Notes: generated from the letters alone by a model not told the origin. A DNA stretch of 64,000 nucleotides from Hoeflea prorocentri (GCF_027944115.1 NZ_JAPJZI010000001.1:2976001-3040000), one strand, 5' to 3'. Counted from the first letter of the stretch, positions 46,910 to 56,975 are shown. Translations and numbers: made by a program.

Positions 46910-47578
46910 TCAGGAGATGGATTGACCAATCAAGTCTACGACCGAGTTCCGGATATGGCTGGTTGCAATTGCCGCTGCCAAATCGGCATCGCGATCACGG
47001 CAGGCCCGCAGGAGCGCATGATGCTCATATATGATCTGCTGGAGTCGATCATCCTTATAACCAAAGCGAATACGCATGGTTCCGATGACCGCATCGTGCT
47101 GCCGCAGGAGGCGTATCGCTTCATGGTTGGGATTGATCTGATAGATTCGGTGATGAAATTCATCATTCCCGGCGAGGATGCCGGCGCGGTCCCCGGCGGC
47201 GATCGCATTTTCGAAGTCCTGCTGGATCCCGTAAAGGTCCGCAAAGTCCGATTCCGACAACGCCGGCATGCTCCGAACGAGAAGGGCTGGCTCAAGGAGA
47301 ATGCGGATATCGAATATATCTTTTATAAAATATGGCGTGATTTCGCGAACACGGGCGCCGCGATTGGGTTCGATGATCACGAGCCCCTCGACCTGAAGCT
47401 GATTCAATGCTTCGCGAATTGGCGGCATCGAAACCCCGTAGCGTTCGCAAAGCCCGGCAAGGACCAGACGTTCGTCTCCCTTGAAGAGGCCGTCGACGAT
47501 ATCGCGGCGAAGTTGGTCCCTGACGCGGGTATACTGTGGCAGCCCAACGGCGTCCGAGGATCTCAGAGATTCACTCAT
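46910..47578 (-). CDS. GntR-family regulator with FCD domain
   Basis: 222 residues from the ATG at 47578. The wHTH (RRDIVDGLFKGDERLVLAGLCERYGVSMPPIREALNQLQVEGLV) precedes the FCD ligand domain with its histidines in GNDEFHHRIY, YEHHALLRAC and ATSHIRNSV. Lies immediately upstream of the enolase/importer operon on the same strand and probably represses it through the palindrome at 46799-46812. Confidence 0.88.
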   Translation of the reverse strand: MSESLRSSDAVGLPQYTRVRDQLRRDIVDGLFKGDERLVLAGLCERYGVSMPPIREALNQLQVEGLVIIEPNRGARVREITPYFIKDIFDIRILLEPALLVRSMPALSESDFADLYGIQQDFENAIAAGDRAGILAGNDEFHHRIYQINPNHEAIRLLRQHDAVIGTMRIRFGYKDDRLQQIIYEHHALLRACRDRDADLAAAIATSHIRNSVVDLIGQSIS

Positions 47579-47615
47579 GTCTGTTCCATCATTGCCAACA
47601 GCACTGGAGGCTAAC

Positions 47616-48131
47616 TCAGCTCTTGCCGCATGCCAAGTTTCCACTAACCGGAAAAGTCGACTGCGATTGATCTCCGCCGAAAAGGAGCTTGCGGTCAATG
47701 AATTGGCGAGTTGGTTGTCTGCTTTGTTGGTACGAATACCGCGCCCGTCGAGTGTGTTCGGCCAAACAGACTTCAGCCAAGGAAGAACGGCCTCTACCCG
47801 GCCAAATACAACCCGGTTTGTCCGTAATCTCGAGTTCGATGATTGTTAGCCGAACGCTAGCGCCAAATGTCGCCGCGAGATTTCGCGGATCGACTTCCTG
47901 AACGCTCTCAGGATTTGAGATGTCTCGAAACGACACAAGAAACGAATAGTCTGCCCGGGATAAAGTCCTGGAACGGCCCATATCCGTCTCAGGAGCCTTC
48001 AACTGATCAACGAAGTGCGTCTGCGGCAAATCCTTAGTCAGCAAGCCGGTATTGTATCCGTTGGCTTCGATGTCCGGTTGTATCTGGCTGCGTAGAGGCG
48101 GCTTGACAATACTCAGCGAGCAGGCGTTAGC
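47616..48131 (-). pseudogene. N-terminally truncated gene of unknown function
   Basis: Open minus-strand frame without a proper start, first Met at 48044. It contains LPQTHFVDQLKAP, SRTLSRADYSFLVSFRDI and FGASVRLTIIELEITDKP, which look like real protein, followed by a low-quality tail. I do not recognise the family. The upstream end runs into a stop near 48133, so the N-terminus is lost. Confidence 0.4.
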
Positions 48132-48261
48132 GCATCACAGCGCCGCGCCCACGTGGATTGTTTAAAGACCCATACGGCTTGCGCAATCCGCGCATGTCTG
48201 CGGGCGACGATGTCGCTGAACCTTGGTGACAATTGATATCGGCGCGACGGGCGGGCAAGTA

Positions 48262-49305
48262 CTATGAGGTCAGAAATGCGGTCACAATATCTCGCGCGCC
48301 GGCCAGATCGTCCTTGTCGATCATTTCGGTCGCCGTGTGAATGTATCTCGTACCAACCATTATTCCCACAGCCTTGGCCCCACCCCTTGCCTGTTGAGCC
48401 GCCGCACCATCTTGTCCGCCGCGACGCAAGACATGGCGTTGGCATTTCAGCCCCAACTCGCGGGCGAGGCCCTCGACTTGTTCCACTAGGCCCACATCCG
48501 GAATGAACGTATCATCCTTCAGCAGAAGACCGAACCCATCACCCAGTTTCAGGATGCTCTCCTCATCTGGGATACCGGGTGTGTCACAAGCAAGCGTAAC
48601 ATCAATTCCGATCGCCACGTCGGGTGCCACCCGAAACGCGGTTGCCGCGGCACCCCGTAGTCCAACTTCCTCCTGAGCGGTGAAGGCCACACATATGTTG
48701 TATGCGTGCTTTGTCTGGTCCGCGACAATCTTCCGGATTGCCTCAATCCCGATCCAACAAGCCACCCTATTGTCCAGCGCCTTAGACATGATGCGGTCGC
48801 CAAGGTCCACGAACCTCTCATCGACAACGACATAATCTCCAATCTTGATGAATTCCTTAGCGCGAGCGCCTAAACCAGTATCGACAACGAAATCGGTAAT
48901 TTTCGGAACTTTTTGAAGTTCTTTGCGCGAGGCAATGTGAATGGGGCGTCCCTTTGCATTCATCGCCCCGGGGAAGTCGCCGGCTTGCGCGCACACGAGA
49001 ACCCGTCGCCCAAAAAGGTGGCGGGGATCGAATATCCCCGCAGGATCGACATGAACAAAGCCATCGTCGGAAACGTGCGATACGTAAAAGCCGATTTCGT
49101 CCATATGGCACAGCACCATAACTGTCCTGGCATCACTGGCTCCATCGCGGGTTGCGCGACGCCAGCAAATCAGTGAGCCAAGCGGATCGACCTCGACGTC
49201 ATCGAACAGATCGTCAACTTCCCCGAGAATCAGGTCGCGAACCCGAGATTCGCGCCCTGAAACCGCAGGCGTCTCACAAAGTCGCTTAAGGAGATCGATG
49301 TTCAT
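48262..49305 (-). CDS. M42-family metallo-aminopeptidase
   Basis: 347 residues of the M42 (PepA/FrvX/glutamyl aminopeptidase) family. Metal and catalytic residues appear in order: His67 and Asp69 (LCHMDEIG), Asp in SKALDNRVAC, Glu-Glu in TAQEEVGLRGAA, Asp in IGIDVTLACDTPG, and His in GTRYIHTATEMI. Intracellular, cuts N-terminal residues from imported peptides. It is the last gene of the peptide-importer operon, 36 bases after the DppF-like gene. Confidence 0.92.
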   Translation of the reverse strand: MNIDLLKRLCETPAVSGRESRVRDLILGEVDDLFDDVEVDPLGSLICWRRATRDGASDARTVMVLCHMDEIGFYVSHVSDDGFVHVDPAGIFDPRHLFGRRVLVCAQAGDFPGAMNAKGRPIHIASRKELQKVPKITDFVVDTGLGARAKEFIKIGDYVVVDERFVDLGDRIMSKALDNRVACWIGIEAIRKIVADQTKHAYNICVAFTAQEEVGLRGAAATAFRVAPDVAIGIDVTLACDTPGIPDEESILKLGDGFGLLLKDDTFIPDVGLVEQVEGLARELGLKCQRHVLRRGGQDGAAAQQARGGAKAVGIMVGTRYIHTATEMIDKDDLAGARDIVTAFLTS

Positions 49306-49341
49306 TAAGATGTCACCCTATGGTCTCGCAAAGACTGCGCG

Positions 49342-50346
49342 TTAATCATCGGAAACCGGATTGTGGCACGCGACATATCCACCGGTTTTTGTCTGCTGCA
49401 ATTTCGGGTCGACTTCAGCGCAGATGCCCTGAGCGCGAGGGCATCGCGTCCGAAACCGACAGCCGCTTGGTGGCGCAAGGGGACTTGCGATATCGCCGGT
49501 CAGAAGCTGACGTTTCCTGCTGCGGCGGCGGGGGTCGGGTACCGGTACCGAGTCCAGCAACGAGACGGTATAGGGATGGCGTGGATTCGAAAAAATAGTA
49601 TTGGAATCTGCCTGTTCGACAATCCTTCCCAGATACATCACGAGAATTCTGTCGCACATGAAGCGCACGACGCTGATGTCATGTGAAATAAACAGGTAAG
49701 ATAAACCGAGTTCGTTCTGCAGATCCTTCATCAAGTTCAGCACGGACGCCTGAACCGACAAGTCCAGCGCGGAAACGGGCTCATCAGCGATCACCAGCTT
49801 CGGCGATAGGCTCAGGGCTCGTGCGATCGCCACTCGTTGTCGCTGGCCACCAGAAAACTCATGCGGATATTTTCCGGCATGATCGCCACCAAGCCCGGTA
49901 CTCTTGAGCAGTTCAAGAACGCGTTCGGCCCGTTCAGCCCTGGTGCCGATATTGTGAACCACCATGGGCTCGGCAATGTAGTCTCCCACAGTCATACGCG
50001 GATCGAGCGAGCCATAAGGGTCCTGGAAGATAATCTGCGCCGTTCGGCGGTGCCGCGCCAACGCCCGTTCGCTGCATTTTGTGATCTCCTCCCTGCCCAA
50101 GAGGATATCGCCGGACGTGGATGGCACAAGACGCATCACCAACTTGCCGATTGTCGACTTTCCGCAACCACTTTCACCGACCAGCCCGACAGCCTCACCT
50201 TTGCCGATCTGGAAAGAGACGCCGTCCACCGCCCGGAGGGCCTTTCTTCCTCGACCAAAAAAAGAGCCGCCCACATGATAGGTCTTTCTCAGATCATCCA
50301 CCGAGAGAATGGGCGTCTCAGGTTCAGCCATATGTTCGTCAGTCAT
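49342..50346 (-). CDS. Oligopeptide-type ABC ATPase, DppF-like (second importer)
   Basis: 334 residues from the ATG at 50346, overlapping the DppD-like stop. Walker A GESGCGKST, signature FSGGQRQRVAIARAL, Walker B LVIADEPVSALD, C-terminal SGCRFRTRCPRAQGIC. A TYHVGGSFFGRGRKALRAVDG N-terminus is typical of DppF/OppF. Confidence 0.93.
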   Translation of the reverse strand: MTDEHMAEPETPILSVDDLRKTYHVGGSFFGRGRKALRAVDGVSFQIGKGEAVGLVGESGCGKSTIGKLVMRLVPSTSGDILLGREEITKCSERALARHRRTAQIIFQDPYGSLDPRMTVGDYIAEPMVVHNIGTRAERAERVLELLKSTGLGGDHAGKYPHEFSGGQRQRVAIARALSLSPKLVIADEPVSALDLSVQASVLNLMKDLQNELGLSYLFISHDISVVRFMCDRILVMYLGRIVEQADSNTIFSNPRHPYTVSLLDSVPVPDPRRRSRKRQLLTGDIASPLAPPSGCRFRTRCPRAQGICAEVDPKLQQTKTGGYVACHNPVSDD

Positions 50347-51352
50347 TTGCATCCCCTGAGTTCCAACATCTGATGAGATGTCCTTCACCGATCTGGCGCT
50401 CCTCCGGTCTCTGCTCGGAACAGGTCTTACTTGCCAGCGAACACCGTGGAGCGAAGTTGCACCCTGACGCCCGATCCAGCGGAGATGGCATCGAACCGGG
50501 AATCTCCGTCAAGCGGGCCTGAGCGCCTTCAGAAGCATCCATCATGGCTTCAAATGCGGGGTTCGCAGCAAGCAAGCCCTGTGTGTAAGGGTGTTGGCAG
50601 TCTTCAAAGAGGGTGAAAACGTCGGCTTCTTCCATCTTTCGCCCGCCATACATGACGACCACCCGATCAGCCATCTCCGCAATGACGCCCAGATCGTGCG
50701 AAATCAGAATAATCGACATCCCTTGCTCGTCGCGCAGATCGCGGATCAACTGCAAAACCTGGGCCTGAATGGTGACATCAAGCGCGGTTGTCGGCTCGTC
50801 TGCGATCAGTACTTCAGGGTGGCAAGCCAGCGCCATCGCGATCATCGCACGTTGCAGCATTCCGCCGGAGAATTCGTGTGGATACTGATCAAACCGCTTA
50901 TCGGCTTCAGGCATCTGTACAGCCTGCAAGGCAGAGATGGCTCGGTCTTTGGCGACGCTTTGTGAGCAAAGCCCGTGCGCGGTCAGTGCTTCTGCGATCT
51001 GGCTTCCGACCGTCAAAACCGGATTGAAGGACGACATCGGTTCCTGGAATATGAAAGCTACGCGATTTCCACGGATATCGCGCAGCCCGCCAAACGGCAT
51101 TGCGATGAGATCACGACCGGCAAAAACGGCGGAACCGGCTTCAACTTTGGCAACGCGCTCTGGAAGCAGTCCCATGACGGACAAGAGCGTGACGCTCTTT
51201 CCCGATCCGGATTCACCAACAATTCCCAAAATCTCACCTTTGCGAAGGTTGAAGCTCAGATCATCGACAACCACCGCACGTTTGCTGCCCGCCAAGAAAG
51301 ACGTGCGCAACCCACATATTTCCAGCACGTTTTCCGCCTGTGCCCCAGTCAT
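50339..51352 (-). CDS. Oligopeptide-type ABC ATPase, DppD-like (second importer)
   Basis: 337 residues from the ATG at 51352. Walker [38 protein letters not shown]-loop, signature [15 protein letters not shown], Walker [14 protein letters not shown]-terminal [16 protein letters not shown]. Overlaps the DppC-like gene by 4 bases. Confidence 0.93.
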   Translation of the reverse strand: MTGAQAENVLEICGLRTSFLAGSKRAVVVDDLSFNLRKGEILGIVGESGSGKSVTLLSVMGLLPERVAKVEAGSAVFAGRDLIAMPFGGLRDIRGNRVAFIFQEPMSSFNPVLTVGSQIAEALTAHGLCSQSVAKDRAISALQAVQMPEADKRFDQYPHEFSGGMLQRAMIAMALACHPEVLIADEPTTALDVTIQAQVLQLIRDLRDEQGMSIILISHDLGVIAEMADRVVVMYGGRKMEEADVFTLFEDCQHPYTQGLLAANPAFEAMMDASEGAQARLTEIPGSMPSPLDRASGCNFAPRCSLASKTCSEQRPEERQIGEGHLIRCWNSGDAND

Positions 51353-52203
51353 TGCAAAACTCGCCTTTGCGTTGGATCCAAAGCTTCGCGCAGCCCATCG
51401 CCGAGCAGATTGAAGCCAAGCACCGTGATAGCAATGGCAATGCCGGGAAACGCCGACAACCACGGAGCACGCGAAAATGCGTTGCGGCCTTCCGCCAGCA
51501 TCGCGCCCCATTCCGGGGTCGGCGGTTGCGCGCCAAGGCCGAGGAAGCTCAAACCAGCTGCAGCCAGTATCGCTGTGGACACGCCCAGCGTTCCCACAAC
51601 GATCATCGGCGGCAATATGTTGGGCAGCAGGTGTCGAAACACCAGACGGGCCGTACTCGCCGAAATGGCCCGCCCGGCGGCCATGTATTCCTTGCCGCTT
51701 TCCACAACGACCGCCGAGTAGGCGATGCGCGCGTAGACGGGAATAGTTGAAATCCCGACGGCGATCATCGCGTTTTGCAGGCTGGGTCCAAGCACGGCCA
51801 CGGCAGCCAGCGCGATAAGCGTGTCGGGAAACGAGAACAGCACGTCAATTCCGCGCATGAGCAGATTGCCTAAAATCCCTTTGTTGTAGCCGCCGAAAAG
51901 ACCAATCAGAACGCCGATCACCATGGATATGGAAACCGCGATCGCACCGATAACCAGCGTCAGCCTGGCGCCGTGCAACACTCTGGTCAGCATGTCACGG
52001 CCAAATTGATCGGTGCCAAAGGGGTGAGCGAGGCTAGGAGGAGAATAACGCGGCCCGGCACGCATCTGAGCCGGTTCGAACGGGGTTAAGATGCTTGCAA
52101 AGACTGCTGCCAGTACAAGACAAATCACAATGATCATACCGATGCGCGCGCTCGAGCTCCTGGTGAGCCGTCGCAACATCAATGCGCCCGAGTTGCGTGT
52201 CAT
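51349..52203 (-). CDS. Oligopeptide-type ABC permease, DppC-like (second importer)
   Basis: 284 residues. FGTDQFGRDMLTRVLHGARLTLVIG is the DppC signature, AAAGLSFLGLGAQPPTPEWGAMLAEG the C-terminal one. Six helices predicted. Overlaps the DppB-like gene by 4 bases. Confidence 0.93.
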   Translation of the reverse strand: MTRNSGALMLRRLTRSSSARIGMIIVICLVLAAVFASILTPFEPAQMRAGPRYSPPSLAHPFGTDQFGRDMLTRVLHGARLTLVIGAIAVSISMVIGVLIGLFGGYNKGILGNLLMRGIDVLFSFPDTLIALAAVAVLGPSLQNAMIAVGISTIPVYARIAYSAVVVESGKEYMAAGRAISASTARLVFRHLLPNILPPMIVVGTLGVSTAILAAAGLSFLGLGAQPPTPEWGAMLAEGRNAFSRAPWLSAFPGIAIAITVLGFNLLGDGLREALDPTQRRVLQ

Positions 52204-53129
52204 GTCACGTCCCTTCTCAGGCGCGGATCGAGCACCATGTGCAAAACGTCTACCGCGAACGACATGCTAACGATGACGATGGAGAAAATCAGGATGAAGC
52301 CTTGGATCAGCGGAAAATCGCGCTGAAGAATCGCCTGAACGGCCAGCCGTCCCACACCGTTCAGCGAGAAAACGTTCTCGATGATCACAGCACCACCCAT
52401 CATATAGCCGAACTGAAGCCCAAGCATCGTTACGATCGGAATGAGCCCTGAGCGCAACGCATGCCGGGAAAGCACCATCGCACGCGGAAGCCCCTTGGCG
52501 TAGGCGGTACGAATATAGTCCTGCGCAAATATCTGGATCATCGCCGAGCGGGTAAGCCGCGCCACAATGGCGGCATTGGTCACGCCGAGTGTCAGGCTTG
52601 GCAAGATAAAGCTCCGCCAGTCCGATCCGGCTATTGGTACCCATCCCAAAGAAACGGAAAAGACCGACAAGAGCATCAACCCGAGCCAGAAATGCGGTAT
52701 TGATACGCCCAGTATCGCGCCTATCATCAAAGTGGTGTCAGTCGCTGTTCCCTGCCGGTAGGCGGCCAGAAATCCGAGCGTCAATCCAACGATCGCGGCG
52801 ATTATCAAGGAACAGGTCGCCAGGACCAGGGTAACAGGAAGCCTTCCCAAAATGAGATCAAGGACAGGCTGCCCACCTCGAATGGTGGTGCCGAAGTCTC
52901 CCTGCAGAATTCGCCCCATGAATAGAAAATACTGCTCGTGTAGGGGGCGGTCCAACCCGAGGCTACGGCGTATCTCTTCAATCTGTTCGGCGCTCGTTGC
53001 CTGCGATTCAGCAAACAAGAGCCGAACCGGATCACCGGGTACCGCATGAATGAGATAGCCGGCAACCACTGTGGTCGCGAGTACCGCCAATACCGCGCCT
53101 AAAAGCCGGCGTATGAGAAACTGTGCCAA
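52200..53129 (-). CDS. Oligopeptide-type ABC permease, DppB-like (second importer)
   Basis: 309 residues. AVPGDPVRLLFAESQATSAEQIEEIRRSLGLDRPLHEQY is the DppB N-terminal loop; EAA-type loop TAYAKGLPRAMVLSRHALRSGLIPI. Follows the binding-protein gene after a strong hairpin. Confidence 0.93.
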   Translation of the reverse strand: MAQFLIRRLLGAVLAVLATTVVAGYLIHAVPGDPVRLLFAESQATSAEQIEEIRRSLGLDRPLHEQYFLFMGRILQGDFGTTIRGGQPVLDLILGRLPVTLVLATCSLIIAAIVGLTLGFLAAYRQGTATDTTLMIGAILGVSIPHFWLGLMLLSVFSVSLGWVPIAGSDWRSFILPSLTLGVTNAAIVARLTRSAMIQIFAQDYIRTAYAKGLPRAMVLSRHALRSGLIPIVTMLGLQFGYMMGGAVIIENVFSLNGVGRLAVQAILQRDFPLIQGFILIFSIVIVSMSFAVDVLHMVLDPRLRRDVT

Positions 53130-53154
53130 AACTCATTCCCCGAGGTGCAAACCT

Positions 53155-53179
53155 GTGATCCCGCTGCAAGCGGGATCAC
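53155..53179 (-). terminator. Strong intercistronic hairpin between binding protein and permease
   Basis: GTGATCCCGC-TGCAA-GCGGGATCAC, a perfect 10-base stem with a five-base loop. No T-run on the minus strand right after it. Such stems raise binding-protein mRNA over permease mRNA by blocking 3' exonucleases or partial termination. Confidence 0.65.
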
Positions 53180-53213
53180 TGTTGTTTGGCGTCAATCAAC
53201 TGACGTCCGAAAT

Positions 53214-54779
53214 TTATTTGATCTGGACGTCGTTAAAGTACGGTCCCGATCCATTGCCGACGAGATTGGCAAATCCATCGACATTGGCTGCTGACACGTA
53301 CAGCCAGGACCATCCGGGCGTGTAAACGGGATAGTGCATGACCTCTTCGATTAGTATCTTCTGGATGTCATGAATGATCGAACGGCGCTCTTCTACATCG
53401 GTCACGGTACGCTGCTTGTCGAGCAGGGCATCGAGATTTCCGTTTTCATAAGCGTGCTTGTAAAAACCGGGTGAGCGCCAGAGCACATGAAGGATGTCGG
53501 GATCAGCCGACGACCATCCCATCAAGTCCAGGGTGCCAACACCTTCGGATGCCTCGTTTTCCGCCGCAACGCGAGCATTAAGGGTTCCGATATCCATGAC
53601 CTCGATGCTGGCCTCGACACCGATCTCGGCAAGTTGGCTCTGAAAGACTTCCAGAACCTTGTTACGATTGCCGCCCGTCCAGGTCATCATCTTTATCTCA
53701 AGCGGGTTGTCGGCGCTGTATCCGAGCTCTTGCAAGAGGACCTGCGCCGCGCCCGGATCGTATTCATACAGCATGGGCTCGCACACATCCGCGTCGGCGC
53801 CCAGAATCGGTGGTGCCAGAGGGCATTTGAGATGCTGAACCGCGCCCTCGAAGACCACGTCGAGGGCAAACTCGATGTCGAGCGCCTGAACGATTGCCTT
53901 GCGTGCGCGCAGGTCATCAAATGGTGGTCGCGACGCAGCAAACTCCAAGAACATGCTGGCTCCGGTATCCTTGGCAGCATGAACCTTCACACTTTCATCA
54001 AGCAAAAGCTGCGGCAGTTCCTCCAGCGGTGGCCCGCTGGCGATGTGCGCTTCGCCCGACTTGATCGTAGCGACGCGCGGCTGCGCCTCCGGTACTTGCT
54101 TGGCGATCAAACGCTCAGCATACGGCGCACCCGGATTTTCAACGGGCATCGCATAGTTCGTAAAATCAGCATTCCTGTCGAGCACCAATTCATCGCCCTT
54201 GGTCCATTTTGACAGGCTCCATGGACCGGTCCCTATCGCAGCCGAAACGCCGAATGCGTCACCCAGATCCGCGACGCTGTCACAAATCATGAACGCGCTG
54301 CCCAGCTTTGCGACCACGCCGGGGAATGGTTCGTCATACTTCAGAATGACTGTCTTCTTGTCGGGCGTTTCGACACCTTGTATCGGGCCCCATTGCTCGG
54401 CCAGAAGCGATGGCAACTCGATAGCGCGATTGATGGTATAGGCTGCGTCCATCGCGTCAAACTGCGTGCCGTCATGGCATTTGATGCCGTCACGCAACGT
54501 GATCTGGACGTCGTTACCACTCCCGGTGAACTCAAAGCTCTCGGCAAGCTGTCCCTTATAGGTGCCGTCAGGCTGAGCAACGAGAAGCGTGTCGTAGAGT
54601 TGCTGGAATACTTGCCATGACAGCGTCGAGGTCGCCCTGTGGGGGTCAAGCGAATCGGCATCGCCATCCCGTGCCCAGACAAGGTCGAATGCAGTTGCCG
54701 GATAGACCGCGGAGACGGTCAGGGCGCCAGCAAGGGCAATCGATGCAATACCGGCCTTGCGGCGTTTTGTTGTTAACAT
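53214..54779 (-). CDS. Extracellular solute-binding protein, family 5 (second importer)
   Basis: 521 residues with signal peptide (ASIALAGALTVSAVYPATA). Landmarks: GDADSLDPHRATSTLSWQVFQQLYDTL, VQITLRDGIKCHDGTQFDAMDAAYTINR, and DLRARKAIVQALDIEFAL. The start is inside the end of the GntR gene (8-base overlap) with GGAGGAG before it, so regulator and transporter are translated from one message. Confidence 0.93.
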   Translation of the reverse strand: MLTTKRRKAGIASIALAGALTVSAVYPATAFDLVWARDGDADSLDPHRATSTLSWQVFQQLYDTLLVAQPDGTYKGQLAESFEFTGSGNDVQITLRDGIKCHDGTQFDAMDAAYTINRAIELPSLLAEQWGPIQGVETPDKKTVILKYDEPFPGVVAKLGSAFMICDSVADLGDAFGVSAAIGTGPWSLSKWTKGDELVLDRNADFTNYAMPVENPGAPYAERLIAKQVPEAQPRVATIKSGEAHIASGPPLEELPQLLLDESVKVHAAKDTGASMFLEFAASRPPFDDLRARKAIVQALDIEFALDVVFEGAVQHLKCPLAPPILGADADVCEPMLYEYDPGAAQVLLQELGYSADNPLEIKMMTWTGGNRNKVLEVFQSQLAEIGVEASIEVMDIGTLNARVAAENEASEGVGTLDLMGWSSADPDILHVLWRSPGFYKHAYENGNLDALLDKQRTVTDVEERRSIIHDIQKILIEEVMHYPVYTPGWSWLYVSAANVDGFANLVGNGSGPYFNDVQIK

Positions 54780-55786
54780 TCTTGTTCTCCTCCATTTGAT
54801 GATTCATCGTCTGTTTTGGAAATTGGATTGTGTGTCGCTCGAATACCTAGACCGTCTCGGCGCGTGGTTCTCGTCGATGCGCGAAGGGACGCAAGGCGGC
54901 CGATGTCATTGCCGAGATGCGCCTCGTAGTGCTCGGTCGCCCGACGCAAGTGACGGCGAAGTACGGCTGCTGCCCACTCGCGGTCATCGACTTTGAGAGC
55001 TTCTATGATGTCGATGTGCTCGCTGATCGACTCTCGGACGCGCTGATGGCCCATGAAGCCGACATACTCGGTGATGCGGCGAATGATGTTTTGGCGCTGA
55101 ATCACCTCGATGATAAACTGATTGCCACTGCATCGAGCAAGAGCCTCATGAAACTGAACGTCCTGCTCAAAGATGTTGGGCCATTCATCAGCCAAACTTT
55201 CAGCGCTTTCGAGCCTCAGATGCTCTTCGTAGACCTGATCAAAAAAGGCCTGGTTGAACTCGAACTCGGGCAGACTGATCATTTCGGGTTCAATCAGCAG
55301 GCGCAGCTTGAAACCTTTGACGAGCGCAGCGGCGTCTACCTCGATAAACGACCAGCCGCGACCTGCTGCCGGCTGCACAAGCCCTTCTCGATTCAGGCGG
55401 CGAATGATCGATGTTATCGCCGCTCGCGGCCCGCCATAGCGTTTCAACAGCTTTTCAGTGCTGATTGCCCTGGGCAGCTCTTGGGTGAGCATGTCCGTTA
55501 TGACGCTGTTGTAGAGCTTTTCGTGCTCGTCAAAGCTCTTCGAGGCAATCTCGTATGACGTGTCCGGGATTTTGAGTACGAAGAAGCCCTTGTTCCGCTT
55601 TCTTTCCAGAATGCGCTGATCGACCAGGAAATGGAGCGCCGAACGAACCGGCGTACGCGACACGCCAAGGACACGGGAGCACTCACCTTCATTGACCCGA
55701 TCGCCAACGGCGAACCCGCCCTCTCTAAGAAATTGGACGAGTTGCGATGCGACGCGCTGTTGAAGGGGTGACTTGAGTCCATCCAT
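54773..55786 (-). CDS. GntR-family regulator with two winged helix-turn-helix domains and FCD (second)
   Basis: 337 residues. First wHTH about 8-72 (ECSRVLGVSRTPVRSALHFLVDQRILERKRNKGFFV), second about 85-150 (ISTEKLLKRYGGPRAAITSIIRRLNREGLVQPAAGRGWSF), then FCD with His in DVQFHEALARC, SEHIDIIEAL and LRRHLRRA. Layout matches the regulator at 12890-13894. First gene of the peptide-importer operon, divergent from asparaginase, so it probably controls both and itself. Confidence 0.88.
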   Translation of the reverse strand: MDGLKSPLQQRVASQLVQFLREGGFAVGDRVNEGECSRVLGVSRTPVRSALHFLVDQRILERKRNKGFFVLKIPDTSYEIASKSFDEHEKLYNSVITDMLTQELPRAISTEKLLKRYGGPRAAITSIIRRLNREGLVQPAAGRGWSFIEVDAAALVKGFKLRLLIEPEMISLPEFEFNQAFFDQVYEEHLRLESAESLADEWPNIFEQDVQFHEALARCSGNQFIIEVIQRQNIIRRITEYVGFMGHQRVRESISEHIDIIEALKVDDREWAAAVLRRHLRRATEHYEAHLGNDIGRLASLRASTRTTRRDGLGIRATHNPISKTDDESSNGGEQEC

Positions 55787-55831
55787 GTTTGCGATGTTTA
55801 ACCACTAATGTAAATGCAATTGAATGAAAGA

Positions 55832-55884
55832 AAAAACGATTCTAGCTTCTTGTCAAGATATCAATCGTTTTTAATGGTATACAA
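55832..55884. promoter_or_regulatory. Candidate operators between GntR and asparaginase genes
   Basis: AAAAACGATT (55832-55841) and AATCGTTTTT (55863-55872) are a perfect inverted repeat across 21 bases. TGGTATACAA at 55875-55884 fits the general TnGTnTACnA pattern of FCD-type GntR operators. Both lie in the 187-base divergent region. Confidence 0.45.
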
Positions 55885-55973
55885 ATACGATCTTGAAAAT
55901 GAAAAATATGTCGGTACCATTCAGAACCAATTGGTAAATGTCGCTGTTGCGGGCGCGCTAAGAAGAAGTCTTT

Positions 55974-56975
55974 ATGCAAAAATTACTTGTCGTTCACACC
56001 GGTGGCACCATCGGAATGACAAGGCACTCAGGTGCCTGGGTTCCGACGGATGAAGGCCGCGCGCTGGTGGAAACCAGTGTTGCGCGCTTCAGCGATCAGT
56101 CGGGAATCGACGTGGCGTTTCGCGTCGCAACTCGACAATTCGACAGCAGTCAGGCCCGGCCCGAATATTGGGTTGCCCTGGCTAGGGAAATCAGAGGTCT
56201 TGCGTCCGACCATTGTGGCGTTGTTCTGATCCATGGAACCGACACGCTGTCATATGCCGCTGCCATGCTGTCCTTTCTGCTTATTGGATTGGACAAGCCG
56301 CTTGTTGTCACCGGGTCTCAGAGACCATTAAGCCTCGAAGGCTCCGACGCGGGCCGTAATTTGCAGGACGCTCTGACCGTTGTGACGGAACTCGAACCAG
56401 GCGAAATCATGGTGTCTTTTGGTGGGCTTGTTCTGGTTGCCGAGCGCGTGCGCAAAACCTCTTCCAAGTCTGATCAAGCATTCTCCACGCCAGGAACCCG
56501 AACCGTTGGCAAAGTGTCGGGGGGTGTCTTTCAACGCTTTGATAAACGGTCCAGCCTATCTGGCCGCGCACCGCTGAAAATCGACGCCAACAAGAGACCA
56601 CGTTTGACCAGCCTTGTCGCCAGCCCCATTCTCGATCTGCCGACCATGGATGGCATTGCTGCGAGCAAGCCATCAGGTCTAATCCTTGAGCTGTATGGAC
56701 TGGGAACCATACCGGTCCACGAGCGCGGTATGCTGGAAAAGCTGCGACGAATGACGGCATCCGGAATGCGCATTTTAGCGATTTCGCAGTGTTGCGATGG
56801 CGGGTTGGAATTGTCGACATATCCGTCAGGAAGAGCACTGCTTGATCAGGGTGTAATCGACGGCAAGACGCTTACCCGATCAGCAGCGGTTGCCAAACTG
56901 TGGTGCGCCTTGGCCGAGGCAGACGAGGCGCCGCCGCATCTCATCGCGTCGCGCTGGCGAGGCGAAATCGATTAG
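55974..56975 (+). CDS. L-asparaginase (AnsA/AnsB family)
   Basis: 333 residues with both catalytic motifs: HTGGTIGM at 8-15 with nucleophilic Thr12, and HGTDTLSYAA at 87-96. No signal peptide, so cytoplasmic (type I-like). Hydrolyses asparagine, and some relatives hydrolyse glutamine or other amides. Divergent from the regulator of the peptide importer and followed by a deformylase-like gene, so it probably works on amino acids released from imported peptides. Confidence 0.9.
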   Translation: MQKLLVVHTGGTIGMTRHSGAWVPTDEGRALVETSVARFSDQSGIDVAFRVATRQFDSSQARPEYWVALAREIRGLASDHCGVVLIHGTDTLSYAAAMLSFLLIGLDKPLVVTGSQRPLSLEGSDAGRNLQDALTVVTELEPGEIMVSFGGLVLVAERVRKTSSKSDQAFSTPGTRTVGKVSGGVFQRFDKRSSLSGRAPLKIDANKRPRLTSLVASPILDLPTMDGIAASKPSGLILELYGLGTIPVHERGMLEKLRRMTASGMRILAISQCCDGGLELSTYPSGRALLDQGVIDGKTLTRSAAVAKLWCALAEADEAPPHLIASRWRGEID

